The notes: generated by a model from the sequence alone, not told the origin. A stretch of 64,000 nucleotides of DNA from CAWBKV01 sp041946675 (GCA_041946675.1 JBHGAU010000002.1:76960-140959), one strand, 5' to 3'. Positions 35,981 through 45,820 are shown, numbered from the stretch's first letter. Translations and numbers: made by a program.

Positions 35981-36490
35981 AGATGCCGCAAATTTGAGAT
36001 AATCGCAGACCGGCGCACCGACTGGAATTATATTGCCGCGAATATTATCACCATCGATTTCAAGCTCAGCTATTGTTGGAACCGACATCCTTGGAACTGT
36101 CGGGCTTCCGGGACAGATCAGCAGCGTTTTGCCGCTCTCGATTATCGGCCTGTGAATATGGCCGAAGATGAGCACTTTGACACCCATCTCCCTCGCCATC
36201 ATATCTGCGCCTGTTAAATCAGTGGAGTGAGAAGCCATATGAATCAGTCCGATTTTTACGCGACCGACCTCTACTACCAATCTTACTGGCAGCAGCCGCT
36301 TCAGCTCGGGCGAATCGGCATTACCGCATACTGCAACGACTCTTCCTAGATCTGTGAGGGATTTGTAAACTTTTGGGGATACGAAATCCCCTGCATGAAA
36401 TATAATATCCGCTCCCGCTAACGCCTTGACAAGCGTTTCTGGAAGGCCCTCTTCAAGATGGGTATCCGACAGGGCGACAATACGCGTCAT
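35933..36490 (-). CDS. YfcE/MJ0936-family metallophosphoesterase
   Basis: A 185-residue phosphodiesterase. The metal motifs are DTHLEEG (ALSDTH), HAGD, GNADSPE, H in LIHMASH and GHIHRP. MJ0936 of Methanocaldococcus has phosphodiesterase activity in vitro; the cellular substrate is not known. Its start codon overlaps the stop of the upstream SIS gene (ATGA), so they are co-translated. Its 3' end overlaps the permease gene by 48 nt. Confidence 0.92.
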   Translation of the reverse strand: MTRIVALSDTHLEEGLPETLVKALAGADIIFHAGDFVSPKVYKSLTDLGRVVAVCGNADSPELKRLLPVRLVVEVGRVKIGLIHMASHSTDLTGADMMAREMGVKVLIFGHIHRPIIESGKTLLICPGSPTVPRMSVPTIAELEIDGDNIRGNIIPVGAPVCDYLKFAASLPSDHGYYDSYKRKD

Positions 36491-37677
36491 ACGTGCATCC
36501 TTCTCATTCCGGCTTCAACTATTCCCAGGAACTCTGCGCCCACAGCCACGACGCTGTTTGTGAAGATTGATGCATTGATCTCGAAGATGGGATATCTGAA
36601 CTTCGTATAATCCGACAGGAGCCATGTTGTCGTGAGGGTATCTCCACGGAAGATATCAGCATATTCAGGCTTGGTGGGTATGAAGACTATATCATCGATC
36701 CTGCCGTATTTTTTCATGAGCGCAAAAAGTTGAGATGATCTGTTTGCGGTTATGGGCATGACATCAGCGCCTTTGCTAAGTGCGTTTATTGTGCCTTCAA
36801 GTGCCTCATATGTGTTTCCTATGCCGCTGATGGGAATGTAAACATCTCCTATCTGGAAGCTCGGAGTATTAAAGTCTCTTTCCCAGTAGCTGATCTTATT
36901 CAGATGTGTGAACCTCATCTCAAATGCCCGTGCGACCAGGCCTGATCTGCCCACGCCACCGATCATGTACCGCCCGCTGCGCGGGAAGAGCTTATTGAAC
37001 CAGTGCTCCAGATGATCAGAGTCTATTTCCGTCAGGAGCCGGGCATTGTCTTCGAAGTCCTTTATTGCCGTATGATATTTGGGGCACGTCGGCTCGCAGA
37101 CGCCCTTCAGCCTCGATTGGATATCAGCGAAGACCGCATTTAAAAATGTCAGGACCTCAAGCTCAAATTCCGTTCCAAGAGGCGAGAGCCGGGCACGCTT
37201 TTCCTTATCTGTCGCATACTTGGTCCTGCCTTTGATGACCAGTATCGAGCCCTTTTCATATTCGCTGACAAGCCTATAAGCAGTTCCGCTTTCGTTTGCG
37301 GTTATGAGCTTCAACTCGCCTCCGCGCGCTATCATATCCTCGATATATTTGTTGACGGCAGGGGTTTCCCCCGAGCCGGATACAGCAATCCCCAGGTTCT
37401 TGCCTTTCCTGTAATGCCTCTGGACAGGGTCTTCAAGGGTGAAGGGAAAAACATTCTCGAAATGGTTCTGGATGAGCTGTAAAAAGCTATAGAGGGCAAG
37501 TGCGCTTCTTCCTGCGGCAAGCCCGTAAACGAATTTGTTCTCTGGCGTTGGGCTCAGGAACTCCACCATAGAATCCGAGAAGGCTGCCACATCGCAATCA
37601 TCCAGGTTGAGCAGCTTCTCGAGGAAACCGCATTGGAGAAGCGTCGCCTCGCGGAAGGTTTCTATCAGGCCTGACAT
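36487..37677 (-). CDS. double SIS-domain protein
   Basis: A 396-residue protein with two sugar-isomerase (SIS) halves. The first has FVYGLAAGRSALAL and GIAVSGSGETPAVNKYIE; the second has RYMIGGVGRSGLVARAFEMRF and VYIPISGIGNTYEALEG. The second half resembles 6-phospho-3-hexuloisomerase. It could be a ketose/aldose-phosphate isomerase or sugar-phosphate sensor. It lies 41 nt after purP and overlaps the phosphoesterase gene by 4 nt, so the three are probably one unit. Confidence 0.85.
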   Translation of the reverse strand: MSGLIETFREATLLQCGFLEKLLNLDDCDVAAFSDSMVEFLSPTPENKFVYGLAAGRSALALYSFLQLIQNHFENVFPFTLEDPVQRHYRKGKNLGIAVSGSGETPAVNKYIEDMIARGGELKLITANESGTAYRLVSEYEKGSILVIKGRTKYATDKEKRARLSPLGTEFELEVLTFLNAVFADIQSRLKGVCEPTCPKYHTAIKDFEDNARLLTEIDSDHLEHWFNKLFPRSGRYMIGGVGRSGLVARAFEMRFTHLNKISYWERDFNTPSFQIGDVYIPISGIGNTYEALEGTINALSKGADVMPITANRSSQLFALMKKYGRIDDIVFIPTKPEYADIFRGDTLTTTWLLSDYTKFRYPIFEINASIFTNSVVAVGAEFLGIVEAGMRRMHV

Positions 37678-37718
37678 ATTGATTACGGTGAGAGTTCAGC
37701 AGATAAGCCTTTCCAGCC

Positions 37719-38792
37719 CTAACTGATGATCTCCTGCAGGAGGTCACGATCGCGAGCAAGCTTGATCTCTTGGGCGATGCGTCTTCCATTTGAGAGGTTG
37801 CGTTCTATAAGGTCGGAGTAGGGCGATCCGCCTATGTAGAGGTTTGTTCCTGCGACGATCCTGGCGGATATTTCGAATACCTTGAACTCGAGGTCATCGG
37901 TAACTATCGTCTCCAGGCTGAAAGGCCCGATCATTCCTCCGAACAGCTCAATCGATGATTCGACAACCCTTTCGCCGAGCTCAAAGGCTCTGGGAAGAAG
38001 CGACTCGCGTAAGACAAGAGGCAAGTTCCCTGTTACAACGAAGCTTGGATAGATGCCTGCCTCTGCAAGCTCATTCATGGAGCCGATACGGAATATCTCA
38101 TCTGCATTGGACTCAACGCGGCGATCTATGCCGAGCATGTCCAGTGTCCCTTTCGTTAGCTTGTAGCCATCTGTTCTTATTGGCGAATAGAAAAAGTGCA
38201 GGTAATATCTTGTTCCTAAAATGAACTCCTGGATTGTATACTTCTGCTTCTGAGGCCCAATCTTCGACTGCAGCTCATCCTTATTTTTGGCTATGAAGAA
38301 GCCGCGCCCTCCTTTGGCGCCGTGGTATTTTACAATCACCGGCCTGTCTATATCGTCTGCTCTCTCAAATCGCATCGGCACATTAACGCCAGCGCGCAGG
38401 AGCCAGTCACGCTGTGTCTCTCGATCGCTCTCCCACGCGAGCACCTTCCGGTTGCCGAAGGTCGGGACAGCCAGCGATTCGAACTTCTCTATGCCGAGGT
38501 ACTCAACGAGGGAGCCGTGAGGGATAATGATTCCATTTTCATTTGTGATATCATCTGCATAATCCAGCAGTGCCTTGTAGCTCTCGATGCATACGAACTT
38601 GTCCGGCTTTGCAAGGGGAAAGGCATCATAGAACTTTGGGGGCTGTCCAATGCAGATCCCAAGGGTTTTAAAACCCTCCTGACGCGCTCCGTGAAATATC
38701 TGCAGGCTGCTATGAGAGCAGATGGTTGCTATGGTGAGATCGTCCGTATCATATCCATTCAAGATCTCCAGAACATCTTCCTTCGGAATCAT
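37719..38792 (-). CDS. purP: FAICAR synthetase (formate-dependent)
   Basis: A 357-residue ATP-grasp enzyme that makes FAICAR from AICAR, formate and ATP in archaeal purine synthesis. TICSHSSLQIFHGARQEGF is the AICAR-binding N-terminal motif, VIVKYHGAKGGRGFF is the ATP-grasp loop, and EISARIVAGTNLYIGGSPYS is near the C-terminus. The ATG at 38792 (MIPKED) has AAGGTT before it and matches family starts; the frame upstream to 39002 is a shadow of hisB. Confidence 0.95.
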   Translation of the reverse strand: MIPKEDVLEILNGYDTDDLTIATICSHSSLQIFHGARQEGFKTLGICIGQPPKFYDAFPLAKPDKFVCIESYKALLDYADDITNENGIIIPHGSLVEYLGIEKFESLAVPTFGNRKVLAWESDRETQRDWLLRAGVNVPMRFERADDIDRPVIVKYHGAKGGRGFFIAKNKDELQSKIGPQKQKYTIQEFILGTRYYLHFFYSPIRTDGYKLTKGTLDMLGIDRRVESNADEIFRIGSMNELAEAGIYPSFVVTGNLPLVLRESLLPRAFELGERVVESSIELFGGMIGPFSLETIVTDDLEFKVFEISARIVAGTNLYIGGSPYSDLIERNLSNGRRIAQEIKLARDRDLLQEIIS

Positions 38793-38880
38793 ATCGATAA
38801 CCTTTACACACTTTGAAACTGCTAGGTCGGGATACAGGTAAATAAGCCTTAGGGTTATATCGGCATATTCGGACGGGATT

Positions 38881-39423
38881 ATGAAAGGCAAACTCGCGAG
38901 GGAGACAAAAGAGACCAGAGTTGAGGTCTCGCTGGGAATAGATGGCTCGGTGTTCTCTGATATCAGCACGGGAATAAAGCTTCTCGATGAGATGCTGCGC
39001 ACTTTTGCAGAGGCTGCAAGCTTCGATCTTGCAGTTAAAGCGGCTGGGGATCTTGAGACAGGAGATCACCATACGACTGAGGATGTCGGAATAACGATGG
39101 GAAGCGTTATTGCAAAACTGGCCAACAGCGGGATCGGCAGCGCGATGGTTCCCGCAGGCGAGGCAATTGCAGTGGCCGCGATACGCCTCGGCGATCCCGG
39201 ATATAAGGGCGACTTCAAATTCAGGGCGCAGGAGCTGGACGGCATGAGCCTTGAGAATATTGAACACTTTCTCAGAGCTTTGGCCTACAATGGCCGCTTC
39301 ACATTGCATATCAAAGCAGAAGGCGAGGATGACAGATCTAAGATTGAGGCCATAAGCATGGCAGCGGGAAGGGCACTCAAAAATGCAATGGAAGATGGTG
39401 TGAAAGCCTCGAAAAAGATTTAG
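38881..39423 (+). CDS. hisB: divergent imidazoleglycerol-phosphate dehydratase
   Basis: A 180-residue IGPD-fold protein. The family frame is clear (RETKETRVEV; IDGSV..DISTGI; GDHHTTEDVGITMG; KIEAISMAAGRALKNA), and H63/H64/E67 and H143 are kept. However, the usual DHML motif reads DEML (E37), and the usual HHxxEA near the C-terminus reads RSKIEA (R152-S153). Several of the Mn-binding His are therefore missing. It may be an altered IGPD, a regulatory relative or an enzyme with another substrate. A TATA-like box 26 nt upstream supports the ATG. Confidence 0.8.
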   Translation: MKGKLARETKETRVEVSLGIDGSVFSDISTGIKLLDEMLRTFAEAASFDLAVKAAGDLETGDHHTTEDVGITMGSVIAKLANSGIGSAMVPAGEAIAVAAIRLGDPGYKGDFKFRAQELDGMSLENIEHFLRALAYNGRFTLHIKAEGEDDRSKIEAISMAAGRALKNAMEDGVKASKKI

Positions 39424-39440
39424 GCATGAGGATTCAGGCC

Positions 39441-40454
39441 TTAACAAATCGGCTCCTCTTGTGATAAGCTCTGAGCCGATCCGCCTTCGAGTGCATCGAT
39501 AATGGCCACGGCGAAGTCCTCTGAGGAATCAGGGCCCTCGCCAGTGATTATGTTTCCGTCTCTGACAACTGGCTCCTCAGACACAATCGCGCCCTTGGAT
39601 TTGATGTAATCTGTCTCAGCTGCCGTAGCTCTCTTGCCGTTAAGAACTCCTGCATCTGCCAGTATCCAGGGGCCGAGGCATATCGCGCCAATAAGCTTCG
39701 ACTGAGCAGCTGCAGCCTTCGCCACATTGATGTAATCCTTATCCTCGTTCAGCTTCAGATTGTATATGCCTTCTCCACCAACAAAGACGATTGCAGAATA
39801 ATCGGAGACTTTGATATCCTTCAGATCAAAATCAATCGGCGTTGTCTCGCCACTCATGCTGGTGGCGGTTCTTACGCCCTTGGATGCTACTAAAACTGCG
39901 TATCCATTGCTTCTAAAATAATCTCTTGGTGCATTCAGCTCCTTCTCCTGATAATCTTTTGGGCTTACGATCATCAGTATTTTGCCCTTATTGGCCAGAC
40001 TATTCGGCCGGTTGTCCGTCCTGCTGGCTTCGGTATTTGATGATTGAATATTTGATGGTTGAGTGTTTGTCTCTGTGCTGCTATCATATGGTTCTAAAGT
40101 CGTGTGTTCACTTGACCAGCTGCCCATTGTGTTGCCTGACTGATATGATCCCTGATATGCTCCATTGGGTATGTCGGAGTTTGTTGAGCTGTAGGAAGTC
40201 GCTTGGCAAGGAACCTGGATAAAATAGCCCGCATATGCCTGACCGCAGGCAGGGCAGAGAGTATAAGGATTTGTGTATGCAACCTCATATGCCGTAAGCT
40301 GAAAGACTGTGCCGCATACAGGACATTGATAGCAATAGTAGCCTGTATTATAGCTATCATAGCCTGTATTATACTGTGCCGCTGCTGGAATATTTGCTAT
40401 CAGCAGGATCGATAGAGATATTATGGATAGGACCTTTAAGGATAGAGTTTTCAT
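39441..40454 (-). CDS. secreted DJ-1/PfpI protein with zinc-ribbon domain
   Basis: A 337-residue protein. A signal peptide (MKTLSLKVLSIISLSILLIANIPAAAQ) precedes a Tyr-rich segment and a zinc ribbon (CYQCPVCG ... CPACGQ). A Ser/Thr/Asn-rich linker of about 75 residues follows, then a DJ-1/PfpI domain from about residue 157. The domain keeps the nucleophile elbow (AICLGPWILADAG) and EGP..S near the end. Most DJ-1 proteins are cytoplasmic, so export with a zinc ribbon is unusual. The start fits a leaderless TATA at 40480-40490. It lies next to the S-layer gene. Confidence 0.85.
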   Translation of the reverse strand: MKTLSLKVLSIISLSILLIANIPAAAQYNTGYDSYNTGYYCYQCPVCGTVFQLTAYEVAYTNPYTLCPACGQAYAGYFIQVPCQATSYSSTNSDIPNGAYQGSYQSGNTMGSWSSEHTTLEPYDSSTETNTQPSNIQSSNTEASRTDNRPNSLANKGKILMIVSPKDYQEKELNAPRDYFRSNGYAVLVASKGVRTATSMSGETTPIDFDLKDIKVSDYSAIVFVGGEGIYNLKLNEDKDYINVAKAAAAQSKLIGAICLGPWILADAGVLNGKRATAAETDYIKSKGAIVSEEPVVRDGNIITGEGPDSSEDFAVAIIDALEGGSAQSLSQEEPIC

Positions 40455-40542
40455 GAATAAGGCATCTAAAGATCAAGAATAAATATGTTGCGAAGCTATA
40501 TGCTGATAAAAATAATATTAATAAAAGAGCATTTTATAAGTA

Positions 40543-43524
40543 TTATCCGCCTTTGCGTCTCCTTAGGGCAACGACGATCAACGCAGCAAGTGCAGCGGCA
40601 AAGGTACCAGCAAAGGTTGGAGCACTGCTCTTCTTGGCTTCAGCCTTTACGGTGATCGCTCCGTTGATCACCTCATCGGGCCGGAAACCTTCAACCTTTG
40701 TTATATTCAGATGGGTTGTTGTATTGATGTCCGATGCTTTAAAAGTTATGTTGATCGAATTGCAGCCCGACGGCATGATAATGCTTATCTTGCCTGCGCT
40801 TTGATTTATCAGCGAGGATACAATGCTCGGGCCGGTTATTTCTATAGCCTTCAGTACCTTAGGATCGTAGACGATCTCGATATTCTTATTGCCGGAGATA
40901 GGGGCTTTCAGGGGAACTGTGACATTTTTTCCGGCTTCAGTTGCGGCAGAGCCCAGGAAGACAACTTGCTCAGCGGTAGGTCCGGCTGTCGAATCGGATG
41001 CAGTCACATTGAAGTAATTGCCCGATGCCCTGATCGCATTGACTGCATTTTGCACTCTGGCCTGAAGCTCATATCTGCCCGGAGGTGCCCTCGTGCGAAT
41101 AGCATGCGGCTCTATGGCACCGATTGGCCCTGTGAGCGTATGGTTGGAGCCGCTCATCCTGGTAGTCCCATTTACTATATCGTATAGCTTCAGAATGCTG
41201 CTTCCGGGCTCAATCTTGATGAACTTGCTGCGTGATTCTTTGTTTGCAAGCGCCTCAGAGTAGCTCAGGGATGAGTTTGTCAGCGCGTAACCCGCGGGGG
41301 ATAAGTAATAGGCGGTATTTCTGTCAGCAATGCTTGCTATCCTTCCAGCGTTGTCGAATAGGACACTGACCTGCAGTGGACTACTGGACCGATTGATAAA
41401 GAGCATCCCTGGTATTGGTCCATTGACATCCAATATTGTGCTGCCATCATCGCTCATTTTTAGAACTGTGGCATTCCAGGTCCAGAAATAGCCCCAGAGA
41501 TCTCCTGAGCCCTGACTGAGATCCTGACCGATATCGGTTAGATCCCTGAAACAGATTGTCTTGCTGGATTGATCCAATATCTCGGCTGTCACTTGAACTA
41601 TTGCTCCCGCTTGAACAACCATGCTGAAGTTCGCCCTGCCTCCGGATGGCACATCCCTGGGATAGCTGATATCTCTTGCCATCCTGGGTGCAGGCACAAC
41701 ATACTGCAAAGTGTATGGATAGTACCTGAGGGTATCGTTATCTCCGCTCCTGATGTACATTCCCGGCCAGATGGAGGTGGATTTATTGCGGCTTAGGCTT
41801 ATGCTGTCATCCAGATTTGCCATAGATATATATCCGGGAGGGGTAGGCAATATGATAAGATCGCCGAACTTCCTGCCGAAATCTATAGGGAGATAATTTT
41901 TTTCTGATATCTGGAACAGCCCGTTGATCATAATAGTATCATCCATGCCATCGTTAAAGACATTCTGAACATGCACTGCGATAATCGGCAGGTCAGTCAC
42001 ATCACCGACGTTCTTCTTGTAAATGTAGGTTGAGTTGGATCTTAGAATAGCAGTTTCTACGAGCAATCCGTCCTTCCACAGAGCCACAGCAGCTTTATCC
42101 TTGTTTACAGATACCAGACTGAACACATAGCCTTCGCCCAAAGTCAGGGATCTGCTGGTATTCAGAGGTATGTTTTGATCTGAATCATAAATGATCTGAA
42201 TAACTCTATACTGTTGTATTGTGCTTACATTTCCAATCTCGCTGCTGGTCTCCTGTTCATATCCGGCAAACCAGGGAAGCCCCAGAAATCCGATGACATA
42301 ATAGTATCCCCAGGGCTTGAACTTGAACGGGCTCTCCTCCACTATTGTATTATATTGCAGCCCTCCGGATATGCCGTAGAAGGTATTATTCCTGATTACA
42401 GGTACTGCCTGACCAATGGTATTGTCAGAGAGCTTCTCAACGGTCAGCGTTTCTCTTCCGAGGGCATCTTCAGGATCGAAAAAGAAGCCTGAAAAGTTGG
42501 CAGAGTTCCATCTCGCACTGAAATTGCCTATGACCTCTCCTGAAGAGCTGTGCAGAGGAATAGTCGAATTGCCGGTGAAGGCTGGACCGCGTATCTCTTG
42601 AACGCCGTATTCTGATATGCCCCCCTGAGGATAGTATATCAAATTAGGCTCATCCAGCACTACCAGCTCGAGGCCATCCAGCAGGGGAACATTGCTGTTT
42701 TGGGTCAGAGTGAGATCCCTATCATTCCTGAACTCTATTAGATTCTCGGAGAGATCAGTCAGCTCCATATTTCCGAGCTTTGTGCCCTCGAGTAGCCTGA
42801 TGACTGGCGCATCGCTTACCTCAAATACGCCATCAGTTTCCACGACACCAGTGCCGTCTCCGCGCATAACCTTGCTCAGATGTACAAGAATTATCGGCAT
42901 ATTTTGGATCTTGAAGACATACGTATCTCCGCTGCTGACCGCTGCCATATGCACGGGCTTTCGGTTCTTAAAGAGCACAAGGTTTGCAACATCGCCGCTT
43001 TCGGAGATCTCCCTCAAAGCCAGGACATAGCCGTTTTGCAGGGACATGGTGCTGTTATAAGTCAAGATATGGACATCATTGCTGTCAATGAGGATTTCTC
43101 TTAGCTCGCCCTTTCCAAGAGAGCTGACCTCATCCGTCAGGGAGCTGGCAGGATAACCCGAAAGGTACGGCTTGCCCAGGAATGCAACGGCATTATAGCT
43201 GCCCCATGGCTTATACTCGAACTCTTCGGGCCAGACATGGCTTCTATATATGATATGTCCCTTCTCGGCCAGCCTTCCGATTGTATCTATAGAAAGCTCC
43301 TCGCCTCCGACGCCTTTATCAAGATTGTAGTAAAACCAGCCGAAGTCATCGGCCTTCCAGGTGCCGTTGCCTCCGCTGAACTGGCCTCGGATTAATGCGG
43401 TCTCCACTGGCTGCTGCGCCGAGGAGACACCCAAGAAAGAGACGTCTAATAAAGAGACGCCTAGTAAAATCAGAATTAAGCTTAAAACAAAAGAACCTGA
43501 GCGAAAATATATTCCAAACTTCAT
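40543..43524 (-). CDS. Methanosarcinales S-layer duplication protein
   Basis: A 993-residue surface protein. After a signal peptide (ending SSAQ near residue 36) come two S-layer duplication domains, about 40-290 and 310-600. Both have the FKPWG/YKPWG..Y..V.FLG.P...GY pattern that marks this family. A beta-rich region follows, then a cohesin-like domain near 850-940 (NIEIVYDPKVLKAIEI), and a C-terminal helix with basic end (FAAALAALIVVALRRRKGG). It is probably the main or an accessory sheath/S-layer glycoprotein, with many NxS/T sites. Confidence 0.92.
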   Translation of the reverse strand: MKFGIYFRSGSFVLSLILILLGVSLLDVSFLGVSSAQQPVETALIRGQFSGGNGTWKADDFGWFYYNLDKGVGGEELSIDTIGRLAEKGHIIYRSHVWPEEFEYKPWGSYNAVAFLGKPYLSGYPASSLTDEVSSLGKGELREILIDSNDVHILTYNSTMSLQNGYVLALREISESGDVANLVLFKNRKPVHMAAVSSGDTYVFKIQNMPIILVHLSKVMRGDGTGVVETDGVFEVSDAPVIRLLEGTKLGNMELTDLSENLIEFRNDRDLTLTQNSNVPLLDGLELVVLDEPNLIYYPQGGISEYGVQEIRGPAFTGNSTIPLHSSSGEVIGNFSARWNSANFSGFFFDPEDALGRETLTVEKLSDNTIGQAVPVIRNNTFYGISGGLQYNTIVEESPFKFKPWGYYYVIGFLGLPWFAGYEQETSSEIGNVSTIQQYRVIQIIYDSDQNIPLNTSRSLTLGEGYVFSLVSVNKDKAAVALWKDGLLVETAILRSNSTYIYKKNVGDVTDLPIIAVHVQNVFNDGMDDTIMINGLFQISEKNYLPIDFGRKFGDLIILPTPPGYISMANLDDSISLSRNKSTSIWPGMYIRSGDNDTLRYYPYTLQYVVPAPRMARDISYPRDVPSGGRANFSMVVQAGAIVQVTAEILDQSSKTICFRDLTDIGQDLSQGSGDLWGYFWTWNATVLKMSDDGSTILDVNGPIPGMLFINRSSSPLQVSVLFDNAGRIASIADRNTAYYLSPAGYALTNSSLSYSEALANKESRSKFIKIEPGSSILKLYDIVNGTTRMSGSNHTLTGPIGAIEPHAIRTRAPPGRYELQARVQNAVNAIRASGNYFNVTASDSTAGPTAEQVVFLGSAATEAGKNVTVPLKAPISGNKNIEIVYDPKVLKAIEITGPSIVSSLINQSAGKISIIMPSGCNSINITFKASDINTTTHLNITKVEGFRPDEVINGAITVKAEAKKSSAPTFAGTFAAALAALIVVALRRRKGG

Positions 43525-43652
43525 GCCTTGCTCTCCATGGAATCTTCCAAGCTATTTATATCTGAACTATTCTTTGAACACCCTTCATTTGAATGCTGGC
43601 AGAGATAACCTGTATATTCTATGGCCGATCTAAACATCTCCGGAGTCAAGTG

Positions 43653-44447
43653 ATGTCACCTGTTAAACACATTGCGATATATGGCAAGGGCGGGATAGGC
43701 AAGTCATGTACCGCCTCAAACATTGCAGCCGCATGCGCTGAGGATGGGAAGAGAGTACTGATGGTCGGATGTGATCCCAAGAGCGATTCGACCATTACCC
43801 TCGTGGGCAGGAGGATACCCACCATGATGGACCTCATCCAGCGCGGCGGAGAGATTACTGAACTAGATGTAGTATTCAATGGATATAAGGGCGTAAGGTG
43901 CATTGAGGTTGGCGGGCCCGAGCCCGGAGTGGGCTGCGCAGGCCGCGGGATAATAGTTGCGATCGATTTCTTGCGGAAAGTCTCCAAGGCGATGGAGGAG
44001 GTCGATCTCGTGCTATATGATGTTCCGGGAGATATTGTCTGCGGCGGCTTTTCGGCGCCCATCAGGAAGGGGCTAGTAAGCCAGGCGTATATCATCACAT
44101 CAGGAGAATATATGCCGCTTTATGCAGGCAATAACATCTGTCGCGGACTGAAGCGCCTTGCAACGCCTCTGGCTGGCGTAATCTGCAACTCACGAGAGGC
44201 AGCAGGCGAGCGCGAGATAGCGGAGAACTTTGCAAGAGAGCTTGGAAGCAGGCTCGTTGCCTTCATACCCAAGGTCCCAATTGTCCAGGAGTGCGAGCGC
44301 AGAGGTGTAACTGTTATTGAAGGCGCGCCGGACTCTGAGATCGCTCAGGTCTACCGAGCCCTGGCGAAAGAGGTCATGTCCGATTCTAGGGCATTGATCC
44401 CGGAGCCTCTAAGCGATGACAGGCTCAGGGAGCTGTCATTTATATGA
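43653..44447 (+). CDS. cfbC: Ni-sirohydrochlorin a,c-diamide reductive cyclase, reductase component
   Basis: A 264-residue NifH-like protein of coenzyme F430 synthesis. The P-loop GKGGIGKS is at 11-18, and the two cluster cysteines are in GCAGRG and DIVCGGF. With CfbD it reduces and cyclises Ni-sirohydrochlorin a,c-diamide. It is distinguished from NifH by the adjoining cfbB gene. The ATG at 43653 is used; the upstream frame lacks support. It overlaps cfbB by 4 nt. cfbD, cfbE and cfbA are not in the window. Confidence 0.95.
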   Translation: MSPVKHIAIYGKGGIGKSCTASNIAAACAEDGKRVLMVGCDPKSDSTITLVGRRIPTMMDLIQRGGEITELDVVFNGYKGVRCIEVGGPEPGVGCAGRGIIVAIDFLRKVSKAMEEVDLVLYDVPGDIVCGGFSAPIRKGLVSQAYIITSGEYMPLYAGNNICRGLKRLATPLAGVICNSREAAGEREIAENFARELGSRLVAFIPKVPIVQECERRGVTVIEGAPDSEIAQVYRALAKEVMSDSRALIPEPLSDDRLRELSFI

Positions 44448-45820
44448 CTGAGCCACGTGTTCTTCTAGGCGGAGACAGAAGCTCCAGCGGCAAGACAACA
44501 ATAGTGGCAGGCCTGTTATCGGCACTCTCTCGCAGCGGCATGAAGGTGCAGCCGTTTAAGGTTGCCATGGATTACATAGATCCCAGCTACCATACATGGA
44601 TAACAGGAAGATACTGCCGCAACCTCGACGGGTATCTGATGCCCGAGGGAAATATACGTGAAATCTATTCCCATGCTTCTGCTGGCGCAGATATATCCGT
44701 TATTGAGGGTGTGCGAGGGCTGTATGAGGGCTATGATGGAGATCTCGGCAGCACAGCCCAGATAGCCAAGATGCTCTCTGTCCCGGTGATATTTGTAGTG
44801 GATGCGAGAAGCATAACACGGAGCGCAGCCGCTCTTGTCAAAGGGTACATGGATTTTGATCCTGATATCAAGATAAAAGGCGTCATACTCAATAAGGTCG
44901 GAAGCGAGAGGCATGCCCAAAAGGCTAGAGCGGAGATTGAGCGCTATGCAGGGGTTGAGGTAGTCGGCGAGATTCCCAGAGACGACTCGATGCATCTGGC
45001 TATGCGCCACCTCGGCCTTGTACCTGTCCTGGAGGGCAAAACGAGGCATGACGGTTTCGTTGAGCGGCTGGACAAGATACGCCGGATTGTGGAGGATGGA
45101 CTCGATATAGACAGAATCATCGAGATAGCAAGAGACGCGGAGCCGCTCGAGAATGCAGAGCCGGAGCTTTACAGGCCGAACGATCTTGGGAAAGGGTTGA
45201 AAATTGGAGTGGCGCTGGATGAGGCATTCAACTTCTATTATCGCGACAACATAGAGCTGATGGAGCTTGCAGGCGCAAAGGTCGTCCCTTTCAGCCCCAT
45301 GCATGACAAAGCGCTTCCGCAGTTGGATGGGATTTATATCGGCGGCGGCTATCCCGAGCTTTATGCGAAGGAGCTGTCGGAAAACGTTAGGATGAGGCGA
45401 TCCATTGTTCGGGCGCATGAGGAGGGGCTTCCGATATATGCCGAATGCGGCGGTCTGATGTACCTCGCAAGGGAGATAGCGTGGGATAATGAGAACCATG
45501 AGATGGTCGGCCTTGTTCCCGGAATTGCACGAAAGGGAAAGGTCCGCGTGGTAAGCTATGTGGGCGGCAGCATTGTGCGTGACTGCGTGCTGGGTCCGGC
45601 GGGATCACAAATACTCGGCCATGAGTTCCACCATTCAGAGATGGCGATGGACGGGGATGTCGAGTATGCTGTGAAGCTCAACCGCGGAACAGGGATAAAA
45701 GATGGCCTGGACGGCATCATCGATGGGAACATGATTGCGAGCTACTCTCATATTCACAGCGCATCCTATCGGGGATTTCCCTCGGAGTTCATTAAGGCCT
45801 GCAAAAATCGGAAAGACTAA
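44444..45820 (+). CDS. cfbB: Ni-sirohydrochlorin a,c-diamide synthase
   Basis: A 458-residue CobB/CobQ-family amidotransferase. The N-terminal P-loop domain has GGDRSSSGKTT, MDYIDPSYH and EGVRGLYEGYDG. The C-terminal glutaminase-like domain has IGGGYPELYA and YAECGGLMYL with the nucleophile Cys. It amidates the a and c acetates of Ni-sirohydrochlorin. The position directly after cfbC supports CfbB rather than the cobalamin enzyme CbiA, which is very similar. Start and upstream stop overlap as ATGA. Confidence 0.93.
   Translation: MTEPRVLLGGDRSSSGKTTIVAGLLSALSRSGMKVQPFKVAMDYIDPSYHTWITGRYCRNLDGYLMPEGNIREIYSHASAGADISVIEGVRGLYEGYDGDLGSTAQIAKMLSVPVIFVVDARSITRSAAALVKGYMDFDPDIKIKGVILNKVGSERHAQKARAEIERYAGVEVVGEIPRDDSMHLAMRHLGLVPVLEGKTRHDGFVERLDKIRRIVEDGLDIDRIIEIARDAEPLENAEPELYRPNDLGKGLKIGVALDEAFNFYYRDNIELMELAGAKVVPFSPMHDKALPQLDGIYIGGGYPELYAKELSENVRMRRSIVRAHEEGLPIYAECGGLMYLAREIAWDNENHEMVGLVPGIARKGKVRVVSYVGGSIVRDCVLGPAGSQILGHEFHHSEMAMDGDVEYAVKLNRGTGIKDGLDGIIDGNMIASYSHIHSASYRGFPSEFIKACKNRKD

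Noticed and set aside
37079..37279. Small plus-strand ORF inside the SIS gene
   Set aside because: Lies opposite the conserved coding sequence and has no promoter or SD site.
43653..44447. Nitrogenase iron protein NifH
   Set aside because: The direct link to a CobB/CobQ-type amidotransferase and the lack of nifDK favour CfbC.
44516..45499. 327-codon minus-strand ORF opposite cfbB
   Set aside because: It is antisense to a well-conserved gene; the peptide shows no family motif and the length comes from the codon bias of the real gene.
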